From positions 744,001-808,000 of the forward strand of contig NZ_CP009754.1 in assembly GCF_000772045.1 (NCBI RefSeq): a stretch of DNA of 64,000 bases, read 5' to 3'. Position numbers and translations under genes: made by a program. The first letter of the stretch is position 1, and every line of letters starts with the position of its first letter. The stretch comes from Streptomyces sp. CCM_MD2014. Its GTDB lineage: Bacteria; Actinomycetota; Actinomycetes; Streptomycetales; Streptomycetaceae. Positions 55,072-64,000 of the stretch are shown piece after piece. A model generated the notes under the pieces. The model was given only the letters and a program-made list of their open reading frames with translations, did no database searches and had not been told where the DNA came from.

Positions 55072-55935
55072 TCACTCCGTGTCGGGTACGACCGCGACCG
55101 GACAGGCGGCGTGGTGCAGGAGGGTGTGGGCGACCCGGCCGAGGCGGTGCCCGAACTGCCCTGGACGCCGTCGGCCGAGGACCAGCAGGTCCGCCTCGTG
55201 CGAGGCGGTCAGCAGCACTCGGCGGGCGGGTCCCTCGGCCGTGTGGCGGTGCAGGCGCACGTCCGCCGGGGCGTCGGCGAGCGCGGCCTCCAGTTCCTTG
55301 GCCGCCCGTTCCTCGTGCACCCGCTCGGGCGTGTCTGCGACCAGCGGGTGGTCGACCGTGCCGTGGGTGGGGCATCGCCATGCCCGTACCGCGTCCAGGG
55401 CGGCGCCGCGCCGCCGGGTCTCCTCGTAGGCGAAGCGCACCGCCGCGGTGGGTGCGTCGGCCACGCCGACGACCATGCGGCCGCGCCGGCCGCCGGCGGC
55501 CCGGTTGTCGTAGTTTCCGCGGATCACGATGACCGGACAGTCCGCCGTGGTGGCCACGGCCAGGCTGACGGAGCCGAGCAGGAGGTCGGCGAGTTCGCCG
55601 CGCCCGCGGGTGCCCACGATCACGGCGGAGGCGTTGCGCGCTTCGCGCAGGAGGACGTACTCCGGTTCTTCGGCCACCGCCGCGATGGTTACGGCGAGGT
55701 CCGGGTGGTGACGACGGGCTCGGCGGGTGGCGACGACGAGGATGTCGTCGGACGTGACGTGACCGGACGGCTTGCCGAGTTCGCGGGCGAGGGAAGCCCC
55801 CTCGTAGCGGTCCCAGCGGTAGGCGTGGACGATCCGCAGGGGTACTCCGTGCAGGGCGGCCTCGTCGGCCGCCCAGTCGACGGCCCGCAGGCTCGACTCG
55901 GAGCCGTCGACTCCGACAACCATGGGCAGGTACAT
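55072..55935 (-). CDS. tandem universal stress protein (type A)
   Basis: 287 residues. It starts MYLPMVVGVDGSESSLRAVD. The first domain has an intact ATP loop (VGTRGRGELADLLLGSVSLA); the second is shortened (LGRRRPGQFGHRLGRVAHT). Paralogue of the 22881 protein. It starts 5 bp after the alcohol dehydrogenase stop, so it is the third gene of the operon driven from the tandem boxes at 57971. Confidence 0.93.
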   Translation of the reverse strand: MYLPMVVGVDGSESSLRAVDWAADEAALHGVPLRIVHAYRWDRYEGASLARELGKPSGHVTSDDILVVATRRARRHHPDLAVTIAAVAEEPEYVLLREARNASAVIVGTRGRGELADLLLGSVSLAVATTADCPVIVIRGNYDNRAAGGRRGRMVVGVADAPTAAVRFAYEETRRRGAALDAVRAWRCPTHGTVDHPLVADTPERVHEERAAKELEAALADAPADVRLHRHTAEGPARRVLLTASHEADLLVLGRRRPGQFGHRLGRVAHTLLHHAACPVAVVPDTE

Positions 55936-55940
55936 CGTGC

Positions 55941-56963
55941 TCAGCCCCCCGTGACGAGGTCGAACACGATCCGGGCCTTGACCTGGCCGCCGAGGACCTC
56001 GTCGATGCAGTCGTTGACGGCGGCGAGCGGACGGGTCTCCCGGATGACCTTCGTGCGGCCCTCGGCGTGGAGCTGGAAGACCTCGGCGAGATCCTGCCGG
56101 GTGCCGACGATGGAGCCGATGACCGAGGTGCCGTTGAGGACGGTGTCGAAGATCGGTACTTCGAGGGTGCCGTGGGCCGGCAGGGCCACCATGACGAGTT
56201 TCCCTCCGCGCCGCAGACCGGAGTTGACGGCCTGGAAGGCGGCCGGGTTCACCGCGAGGGCGAGGGCGGCGTGCGCGCCGCCGTGCCGCTTCAGCTCGGC
56301 GCCGACGTCCTGGGTGCGGGCGTCGATGACGATGTCCGCGCCGAGCTCCCGGGCCAGTTGCAGCTTGTCGTCGGTGACGTCGATCGCGGCCACCCGCGCT
56401 CCGGCGATCTTCGCGTACTGCACCGCGAGGTGCCCGAGTCCGCCCACGCCCGAGATGGCGACGAGCTGGGCGGGCCGGACGTCCGCGACCTTCAGCGCTT
56501 TGTAGGTGGTGACGCCCGCGCAGGTGAGCGGGGCGGCGTCGAGGGCGCTGACGCCCTCGGGCACCGGCTGGGCGAAGTCGGCCCAGGCCAGCATCCTCTC
56601 GGCGTACCCGCCGTCGCAGCCGTACCCGGTGTTGACCTGGTCCTCACACAGGGTCTCCCAGCCGGACCGGCAGTGCTCGCACCGTCCGCACGCCCTGCCG
56701 AGCCAGGGCACGGCGACGCGTTGTCCCACGGCGAGATGGGTTACTCCGGCGCCCAGTTTCTCGACCAGGCCGACGCCCTCGTGCCCGGGGACGAACGGCG
56801 GGGTGGGCTTGACCGGCCAGTCGCCGTGCGCGGCGTGGATGTCGGTGTGGCACAGGCCGGATGCCTCGACGGCTACGAGCACCTGCCCCGGACCGGGCTC
56901 CGGATCGGGCCTGTCCTCGATGACCAGGGGCTTGCCGAACTCCCGGACGACCGCTGCCTTCAT
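55941..56963 (-). CDS. adhP: zinc-dependent alcohol dehydrogenase, AdhP type
   Basis: 340 residues. Catalytic zinc ligands in GLCHTDIHAAHGDWP and PGHEGVGLVEKLG, structural zinc cysteines in GRACGRCEHCRSGWETLC, NAD-binding ISGVGGLGHLAVQYAK. AdhP enzymes oxidise ethanol and propanol or reduce aldehydes. It lies between two USP genes (38-bp and 5-bp gaps). An equivalent USP-ADH-USP order is found at SCO0198-0200 of S. coelicolor as I recall. Confidence 0.94.
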   Translation of the reverse strand: MKAAVVREFGKPLVIEDRPDPEPGPGQVLVAVEASGLCHTDIHAAHGDWPVKPTPPFVPGHEGVGLVEKLGAGVTHLAVGQRVAVPWLGRACGRCEHCRSGWETLCEDQVNTGYGCDGGYAERMLAWADFAQPVPEGVSALDAAPLTCAGVTTYKALKVADVRPAQLVAISGVGGLGHLAVQYAKIAGARVAAIDVTDDKLQLARELGADIVIDARTQDVGAELKRHGGAHAALALAVNPAAFQAVNSGLRRGGKLVMVALPAHGTLEVPIFDTVLNGTSVIGSIVGTRQDLAEVFQLHAEGRTKVIRETRPLAAVNDCIDEVLGGQVKARIVFDLVTGG

Positions 56964-57001
56964 GGTCCTGCTCCTTCTGTGCTTGCCTTCGGTGTGCCGC
57001 G

Positions 57002-57907
57002 TCAGTCGTGCGCGACGACGGCGACGGGGGTGGTGGCGTGGTGCATGACCGCGTGGGCCACGGCGCCGATGTGCACGCCGAACGGGCTGCGGCGGATGCG
57101 GCGACCGACGACGACGAGGGAGGCATCGCGGGCCGCGTCGATGAGGTGCTCCGCGGGACTGCCGAGGTGGCAGGTCTCGGTCACCTCGACGTCCGGGTAC
57201 TTCTCCCGCCAGGGCAGCAGTGCCTCGGTGAGTGCTTCGGCCTGGGCGCGTGCCAGTTCCTCGCGCGGGTCGAAGCCGGCGGCAATGCTGTAGGTGTAGG
57301 AAGACGGCAGGTTCCAGGCCCTCACGGCGACGAGTGGGGCCCGACGGCGCCGCGACTCCCCGAAGGCGAAGGAAAGGACCGTCTCGTCGGGGCTGCCGGT
57401 GTCCAGTCCCACGACCACCGGCCGGAAGCCCGTGGCGGCCGACGGTATGCCGGTGGGGTCCTTGAGGTGTTCGTCGGCGGCTTGTTCGCCCGCTCGGACG
57501 AGGATCACCGGCGCCTCGGTACGGGCGATCACGGACTGGCCGACGGATCCGACCAGGAAGCCCGTGAGCCCGCTCAGGGCGCGCGATCCCAGCACCAGCA
57601 GTTCCGCGTCACGGGCGGCGGCGAGCAGGACGTCTGCCGGGGTGCCGGTCGCCTGCTCGGTGGTCACCTCGACCCCGGGGTGCCGCAGACTCAAGCCCTC
57701 GGCCGTGTCCCGGGGGATCCGCTCGGTCCAGTGCTGGTGGGTCTCGGCGCCGAGGAGCGGAGCCTGGGCCATGGGCTCCGGTACCGGCTGCCACACGTGG
57801 AGCAGTCGTACCGGCACCTGGCGCAGCGCGGCTTCGCGGGCCGCCCACTCCGCGGCTGCCCGGCTCTCGGCCGAGCCGTCGAGTCCTACGGTGATCGTGC
57901 GGGCCAT
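57002..57907 (-). CDS. tandem universal stress protein (type B)
   Basis: 301 residues. It starts MARTITVGLDGSAESRAAAE and has the subtype sequence THQHWTERIPRDTAEGLSLR. Loops are altered (LGSRALSGLTGFLVGSVGQ, VGRRIRRSPFGVHIGAVA). AGGAGGTGGCCGGC precedes ATG 57907, excluding the upstream ATG at 57928. First gene of the USP-adhP-USP operon, with two perfect DevR/OsdR-like boxes 64 and 84 bp upstream. Paralogue of the 23759 protein. Confidence 0.94.
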   Translation of the reverse strand: MARTITVGLDGSAESRAAAEWAAREAALRQVPVRLLHVWQPVPEPMAQAPLLGAETHQHWTERIPRDTAEGLSLRHPGVEVTTEQATGTPADVLLAAARDAELLVLGSRALSGLTGFLVGSVGQSVIARTEAPVILVRAGEQAADEHLKDPTGIPSAATGFRPVVVGLDTGSPDETVLSFAFGESRRRRAPLVAVRAWNLPSSYTYSIAAGFDPREELARAQAEALTEALLPWREKYPDVEVTETCHLGSPAEHLIDAARDASLVVVGRRIRRSPFGVHIGAVAHAVMHHATTPVAVVAHD

Positions 57908-57970
57908 GCCGGCCACCTCCTGTGTCATTGGTTCCGTTCTCAGCGTCTCTTCGGGCGGTCCCGGGGGGCA

Positions 57971-58005
57971 GGGGCCTGTGGTCCCGGAGTGGGGCCGACG
58001 GTCCC
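57971..58005. promoter_or_regulatory. two tandem DevR/OsdR-like boxes, 20 bp apart
   Basis: GGGGCCTGTGGTCCC (57971-57985) and GGGGCCGACGGTCCC (57991-58005), both perfect matches to GGGNCCNNNGGNCCC. The 20-bp spacing puts them on the same face of the helix. Confidence 0.7.
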
Positions 58006-58019
58006 TGCCGGCGGGCCGG

Positions 58020-58049
58020 TGGGGCGGGTCCTTGGGCGGTCCCGCCCCA
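58020..58049 (-). terminator. hairpin downstream of the DoxX gene
   Basis: TGGGGCGGG / CCCGCCCCA, a 9-bp perfect stem with a 12-nt loop, 10 nt beyond the DoxX stop. Confidence 0.6.
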
Positions 58050-58059
58050 CCAGTCGTGT

Positions 58060-58680
58060 TCAGCGCAGCCACGCGTGGTCGCGGACGATGGGGAGCCTGG
58101 CCCACCACCGGCCCAGACCCAGCGCGTCACCGGCCGAGACGGCGGCCAGTGCGATCAGCACCACCGCGTACACCAGGTGGTAGTCGGCGAACGGGTTCGT
58201 CGACATGCTCGCCGACCCGTCGGACAGGTGCTTCGCCGGCGGCCACTCCGCCACCCACATCAACGCCATCATCACCGTCCCCGCGAAGGCCGCCAGACGC
58301 AGCGCCACCCCCGCGGTCAGGGCCAGCCCGATCCCCAGCAGACCCAGCATGAACAGCCAGTCCGCCCACGCCGCCCCGGCCCACGAGTGGAACGTCGACT
58401 CCATCGGACCGACCGCGACATGCCCCAGGAAGCCCTCCGTCGGCGAACCACCGTCGACCCAGCCCTTCCCGGACGCGGTGGCGTAACCGAACCCGAACGT
58501 CTTGTCCAGGAACGCCCACAGGAACACGAACCCCATCAGCACCCGGGCCGACGCGAACACACAGGCCCGCGCCGTGAGCGCGCCGGCCTCCACCGACCCG
58601 GGCGCGGAAACCGCGCCGTCACGACGGAACGACGGCAGACGAAAACCCGAACTACGATGCGTGGACTGGTGCACGGCCAT
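58060..58680 (-). CDS. DoxX-family membrane protein
   Basis: 206 residues. Four hydrophobic segments (VLMGFVFLWAFLDKTFGFGY, WADWLFMLGLLGIGLALTAG, LAAFAGTVMMALMWVAEWPP, YHLVYAVVLIALAAVSAGDA) and the DoxX pattern WAFLDKTFG. DoxX-type proteins are linked to thiosulfate:quinone or other redox roles and, as MSMEG/Rv DoxX, to membrane oxidoreductase complexes; the substrate here is unknown. AAGGAG precedes ATG 58680. Divergent from the Acg-like gene, with two box-like sequences between. Confidence 0.9.
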   Translation of the reverse strand: MAVHQSTHRSSGFRLPSFRRDGAVSAPGSVEAGALTARACVFASARVLMGFVFLWAFLDKTFGFGYATASGKGWVDGGSPTEGFLGHVAVGPMESTFHSWAGAAWADWLFMLGLLGIGLALTAGVALRLAAFAGTVMMALMWVAEWPPAKHLSDGSASMSTNPFADYHLVYAVVLIALAAVSAGDALGLGRWWARLPIVRDHAWLR

Positions 58681-58756
58681 GACAGTGACTCCTTCGGAGA
58701 AGATCCGGCTGGTTCCTGACACCGCTCACTCTCCCGCCCCCCACCACCCGGCACCC

Positions 58757-58817
58757 GACGCCGAAGGTCCACACCCCATGGACTCAACAGCCCCAATCCA
58801 CAGGGACCTTCGGCCAC
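58757..58817. promoter_or_regulatory. DevR/OsdR-like boxes between DoxX and Acg-like genes
   Basis: GGGACCTTCGGCCAC at 58803-58817 has one mismatch to the box. GACGCCGAAGGTCCA at 58757-58771 contains the inverted half-site. They may serve both divergent genes. Confidence 0.55.
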
Positions 58818-58951
58818 CACGGAACGACGAGGCCCAACGGTGCCGGGCGGTGACCGTACGGCCCCTTACGGGCGCACCGACGGGGACCAAGGCTGAGAAG
58901 GGTTCACAAACCAGCCCAGCCGCACTCGGACATGGGCGGGAAGGAGTCCCG

Positions 58952-59935
58952 ATGAGCTCGCCGACCCTCGACGCCCCGGCCGTGGAACGGCTGGTCGCGG
59001 CGGCCGTGGCCGCGCCGTCCCTGCACAACACCCAGCCCTGGCGCTTCCGGCTCGATACCGACACCCGCACGGTACGGATCGACGCCGCCGCTGACCGGGC
59101 GCTACGCCACACCGATCCGGTGGGGCGGGCGGTGCACCTGTCGGTGGGCTGCGCGGTCCTCAATCTGCGCGTCGCCGCCGCCCACTTCGGCTGGGAGCCG
59201 GTGCCCCGGCTGCTCCCGTGCCCGGACCGTCCCGCTCTGCTCGCCACGGTCCGGCTCGCCGAAGCGGTGCGTGGTGCGCCGTCGACCGGCTTGTACGAGG
59301 CGGTGTGGCGCCGGCACAGCAGTCGTTTCCCGTTCTCCGGGCGACCGCTGCCGACGGACCTGCTCGCCGAGCTGGCCGAGGCCGCCCATCTGGAGGGTGC
59401 GACCCTGCGTTTCCCGGGGCGCAAGGACACCGAACGGGTGTTGCGCGCCACGCGTGAGGCGGAGTGGCGCAACCGGGCGGACGCCGACCGCGCAGCCGAG
59501 AGCCGCCGACTCGTCGGTAGCCCGCACTCGCGGTCGCTGGGACTTCCGTCAGCGGCCGTGGGCCCGCAGGACGCGCTGGACCGCATGCCGATGCGGGACT
59601 TCGGGGCCCACCGGCACCCGGAGGTGCTGCCCGCCCGTACCTTCGAGACGCGTCCGACGCTCGCGCTGCTGTCCACGACGCACGACCGACGGACGGACTG
59701 GCTGCGGGCCGGCCAGGCCCTGGAACACGTGCTTCTGCTGGCCACCCGGCGCGGGGTGCGCGCGTCGCTCTTTCACCAGGCCATGGAGTGGCCCGATCTG
59801 CGCCGGGCCCTCGACGGTCTGCCGACCGACGGTCCTCGCGTGTACACGCAGATGGTGATCCGGCTCGGGTACGGACCCGAGGGTCCCGCCTCCCCGCGCC
59901 GCCCGGTCGAGGAGGTAGTGGACGCCGACGTGTGA
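58952..59935 (+). CDS. Acg-family FMN-binding nitroreductase-like protein
   Basis: 327 residues. Flavin signature VAAPSLHNTQPWRFRL, the region RRHSSRFPFSGRPLPTDL and the end QMVIRLGYGPEGPASPRRPV match the 6898 paralogue and mycobacterial Acg (Rv2032), a DosR-regulon protein. AAGGAGTCCC precedes ATG 58952, so the longer upstream frame is not used. Convergent with the OsmC-like gene. Confidence 0.93.
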   Translation: MSSPTLDAPAVERLVAAAVAAPSLHNTQPWRFRLDTDTRTVRIDAAADRALRHTDPVGRAVHLSVGCAVLNLRVAAAHFGWEPVPRLLPCPDRPALLATVRLAEAVRGAPSTGLYEAVWRRHSSRFPFSGRPLPTDLLAELAEAAHLEGATLRFPGRKDTERVLRATREAEWRNRADADRAAESRRLVGSPHSRSLGLPSAAVGPQDALDRMPMRDFGAHRHPEVLPARTFETRPTLALLSTTHDRRTDWLRAGQALEHVLLLATRRGVRASLFHQAMEWPDLRRALDGLPTDGPRVYTQMVIRLGYGPEGPASPRRPVEEVVDADV

Positions 59936-60030
59936 ACACACGTGCCGCCCGGTCCCGTCGATGACGCGACCGGGCGGTGATCTTCCGAAGTCGGTCCGCG
60001 TGAGCACTCCGTGCCCGTCTGCCGCCCCTG

Positions 60031-60699
60031 TCACCCCGCATCGACGCGCCCGTGTTCCACGGCCTGTGGTGTCTCCGCACTGTCCGGCTCGCATCGGACG
60101 TGCACCCGCATGTCGGGAGCGTCGGCCAGTGTGTTGCTCACCGTGCAGTGCGAGACCACCGCACGCAGCGCGGTCAGCCGCTCGGCGGGCAGGGACGGGG
60201 CGTGGACGGTCATCGACAGGGAAGCGACCCGTGCGGGGCGGTCGTCGGCCATGCGGAAGTGCGCCCGGACGGTCAGGCCGTCCCGGCTGAGGCCATGCCG
60301 GTCCAGGTACCGGCCCGCGTAGTGCGCGGAGCAGGAGGCCACGGACGCGATGAAGAGTTCCACGGGCGTGGGTGCCGTGTCCCTGCCACCGGCGGTCCGT
60401 GGCTGGTCGACGGTCAGGACGTGTCCCCGTACCCGCACTTCGAAGGCGTCGCCGGCGACAGGCGTCACGTCGACGCGTCCGGCCGGCCCGTCAGGGGCGG
60501 GCTCCACAGCGGCGGCCTGGAAGAGCAGCAGACCGGCCAGGCGCCGCGCCTCCTCGGCCGTCAGCGACAGCCACGGGGCCCGGCTGTCGTGCGGGGCACG
60601 GGCAGCGTCCAGGACGACGCGTCCCATGGAAGCCGGGAGATCCTGGGTCGCGAGTCGTGTGACGTTGATGGTGCGTCCGCAGCGGCTGGTCATCTTCAT
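60031..60699 (-). CDS. OsmC/Ohr-family protein with an N-terminal extension
   Basis: 222 residues. The OsmC domain has both cysteines (VASCSAHYAGRYL and VVSHCTVSNTL). The 70-residue N-terminal part (CGRTINVTRLATQDLPASMG, SLTAEEARRLAGLLLFQAAA) matches that of the 16662 paralogue. GGGAG precedes ATG 60699. Two box-like elements lie upstream at 60847 and 60870. The predicted role is peroxide or thiol-linked stress defence. Confidence 0.9.
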   Translation of the reverse strand: MKMTSRCGRTINVTRLATQDLPASMGRVVLDAARAPHDSRAPWLSLTAEEARRLAGLLLFQAAAVEPAPDGPAGRVDVTPVAGDAFEVRVRGHVLTVDQPRTAGGRDTAPTPVELFIASVASCSAHYAGRYLDRHGLSRDGLTVRAHFRMADDRPARVASLSMTVHAPSLPAERLTALRAVVSHCTVSNTLADAPDMRVHVRCEPDSAETPQAVEHGRVDAG

Positions 60700-60846
60700 G
60701 ACGTCTCCCGGCCGGGTGCCTTGCCCTCGAGCCTGAAGCGTGCTCGACGCGGCTGCTCCGCCCACCCGAGCCGGGCCGGCGGGCCGGGCCGGCCCCGGTC
60801 GTCCGCCTCGGCACCTCAATGGGACCGCGGTCGCGGTCCGCCGTCA

Positions 60847-60884
60847 TGGGCCGGGGGACCCGCGCGCTGTGTGCCGATGGTCCC
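60847..60884. promoter_or_regulatory. two imperfect DevR/OsdR-like boxes
   Basis: TGGGCCGGGGGACCC at 60847-60861 (one mismatch) and TGTGCCGATGGTCCC at 60870-60884 (two mismatches), upstream of the OsmC-like gene. Confidence 0.45.
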
Positions 60885-60945
60885 GGTGCGCCAGTCCCCG
60901 TTCGGCAGGGGCCTCAACGCGCCGCTCGCCCGGAGGCACCGTGCG

Positions 60946-62721
<1,776 letters not shown>

Positions 62722-62824
62722 TCACCGCATGTCGGCAGCCTCACCGTGCACCTGCCACGGTAGCGGCTCGAACGGGGTGACGATAAGGGATCAGCGCAGC
62801 CGCAGGGCCGGCTGGCCGGAACCG

Positions 62825-63203
62825 TCAGCTCCGGGGCAGTCGGGCCGCGACGTACGAGGTGAGGTCGAGCAGGCGGTTCGTGCAGCCCCACTCGTTGTCG
62901 TACCAGCCGAAGACCTTGACCAGGTCTCCGTGGGTCTGGGTGAGGGGGCGTCCAGGACACAGGAGGCGGGATCGCCGACCACATCGCGGGAGACGATCGG
63001 GGCGTCGGACACCCGCAGGACGTCCTTCAGCGGTCCCTCGGCGGCCTCGCGGTAGGCGGCGTTGATCTCCTCCGCGCTCACCGCCCGCTCGAGTATCACG
63101 GTCAGGTCGGTCAATGAGCCGTCCTCGACCGGAACGCGTATGGCGCTGCCGTCCAGCGTGCCCGCCAGCTCGGGCAGGACCAGGTCCCCACTCGCACGGT
63201 CAT
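62825..63203 (-). pseudogene. glyceraldehyde-3-phosphate dehydrogenase remnant with internal deletion
   Basis: GGGGAGGACGGTAGAC precedes ATG 63203, which opens MTVRVG, the exact start of GAPDH. The sequence then jumps, out of frame, to LVLPELAGTLDGSAIRVPVE and runs through LTDLTVILERAVSAEEINAA, EGPLKDVLRVSDAPIVSRD and CVLDAP. A further frame change follows and the end continues as LTQTHGDLVKVFGWYDNEWG, then LLDLTSYVAARLP and a stop at 62825. About two thirds of the gene, including the NAD-binding domain and the catalytic cysteine, is missing. Confidence 0.9.
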
Positions 63204-63312
63204 GTCTACCGTCCTCCCCTTGATGCGGCGATGCCCGGCGGTGTTCCGGGACCGCTCTCAGCCTGCCGCCCGGGAGCCCGTCCGGGGATGGGCCGTGAGA
63301 CCGTGGATGGCG

Positions 63313-63327
63313 GGGACCTTCGGCCCC
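63313..63327. promoter_or_regulatory. DevR/OsdR-like box GGGACCTTCGGCCCC
   Basis: Perfect match to GGGNCCNNNGGNCCC, 110 bp upstream of the gap remnant ATG and between osdR and osdK; identical to the box at 11542. Confidence 0.65.
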
Positions 63328-63370
63328 CGACTGCGGACAGGGCGCGAGGCAGACCGGCGGCTCCGTCCCC

Positions 63371-64000
63371 CTACTGGCCTTCGCCGCGCATCCGGTCGCG
63401 TGCCTGGGTGGCGATGACGGCGGCCTGGATACGGCGTTCCACGCCGAGCTTGGCGAGCAGGCGGGAGATGTGGTTCTTGACCGTCTTCTCGGCCAGGTAG
63501 AGCCGCTGGCCGATCTGCCGGTTGGTGAGCCCTTCGCCGATCAGTTCGAGGATCTCGCGTTCCCGGTCGGTGAGACCCGGCAGCATCTCCGGCTCCTCGG
63601 CCGGCTGCTGCCCGCCGCCCCGCAGCCGTGCCATCAGCTTGGTCGTGGCGCTGGCGTCCAGCAGCGACTGGCCGCGGGCCACCGTGCGCACGGCCGAGAC
63701 CAGGTCCGAGCCCTGGATCTGCTTGAGGACGTATCCGGCCGCCCCCGCCATGATCGAGTCCAGCAGCGCCTCCTCGTCGTCGAAGGAGGTCAGCATCAGG
63801 CAGGCCAGGTCCGGCATCTGCGACCGCAGCTCGCGGCAGACGGTCACGCCGTCTCCGTCGGGCAGGCGCACGTCGAGGACGGCCACGTCGGGGCGCAGGG
63901 CGGGGACCCGGACCAGCGCCTGTTCCACCGTCGCGGCTTCTCCGACCACGGTGATGTCCGGTTCGTCGTCCAGCAGGTCGTGCACCCCGCGTCGTACCAC
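63371..64000 (-). CDS. osdR: OsdR: NarL/DevR-type response regulator, 5-prime end outside window
   Basis: The frame runs off the right edge at a GTG GTA pair that reads [14 protein letters not shown], the usual sequence about ten residues inside a NarL-type receiver, so the true start is beyond 64000. The phospho-acceptor is in [13 protein letters not shown] and the lysine in [12 protein letters not shown]. The LuxR-type helix-turn-helix is complete ([40 protein letters not shown]). DevR/DosR homologue; with OsdK it controls dormancy, stress and development genes in S. coelicolor (SCO0203/0204). Confidence 0.93.
   Translation of the reverse strand: MVRRGVHDLLDDEPDITVVGEAATVEQALVRVPALRPDVAVLDVRLPDGDGVTVCRELRSQMPDLACLMLTSFDDEEALLDSIMAGAAGYVLKQIQGSDLVSAVRTVARGQSLLDASATTKLMARLRGGGQQPAEEPEMLPGLTDREREILELIGEGLTNRQIGQRLYLAEKTVKNHISRLLAKLGVERRIQAAVIATQARDRMRGEGQ

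Overview
The window is chromosomal DNA of a high-GC actinomycete, almost certainly a Streptomyces. The evidence is very GC-rich codon use with frequent GTG starts, AGGAGG-type ribosome binding sites, and several loci recognisable from Streptomyces. These are rpfD-gnd, the isorenieratene (crtEIBV / crtYTU) and litRQ/litS light-response cluster, and the osdK/osdR dormancy two-component system. I saw no tRNA, rRNA, CRISPR array, prophage or intact transposon.

Layout. (1) 1-5.3 kb is ordinary core or accessory metabolism: a DMT transporter (cut by the left edge), the RpfD-like cell-wall hydrolase, 6-phosphogluconate dehydrogenase, a proline-repeat protein, a GNAT protein and PanD. (2) 5.8-24.7 kb is a first stress/dormancy island: pyridoxamine-oxidase-fold (PPOx) proteins, an Acg-like nitroreductase, a kinase-like APH/P-loop fusion, DUF302, many universal stress proteins (USP), a cyclic-nucleotide-domain protein, CBS-BON proteins, PncB, OsmC, an Rv1733c-like membrane protein and a zinc alcohol dehydrogenase. 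(3) 24.8-29.7 kb is a flavin electron-transfer operon (ferric-reductase-like protein, FMN-binding protein, ApbE) divergent from its own two-component system. (4) 29.9-50.2 kb is a light-response region: an AfsA-like protein, an SDR-SRPBCC protein, two photolyase/cryptochrome proteins, the complete isorenieratene genes, LitQ, the B12-dependent regulator LitR, the sigma factor LitS, and a putative anti-sigma factor. (5) 50.3-64 kb is a second stress/dormancy island that repeats the gene families of the first, and ends with the OsdK sensor kinase and the OsdR response regulator (cut by the right edge).

How it fits together. Many stress-gene promoters carry a palindromic box GGGNCCNNNGGNCCC, or a close variant, which resembles the DevR/DosR box of mycobacteria. 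OsdR is the Streptomyces DevR homologue, so both islands are probably one local OsdR regulon. The gene families match the M. tuberculosis DosR regulon closely: Acg, USP, Hrp1-like CBS, Rv1733c, Rv2004c, PncB2, DUF1918 and an Rv0080-like oxidase fold. The light region is probably controlled by LitR through a near-ideal operator between litR and litS.

The islands also show decay. There is a gapA remnant with an internal deletion between osdR and osdK that still has a perfect box upstream, a USP gene with an internal deletion, a USP 5-prime fragment, a frameshifted CBS-BON gene and a frameshifted GNAT/acyl-CoA ligase.
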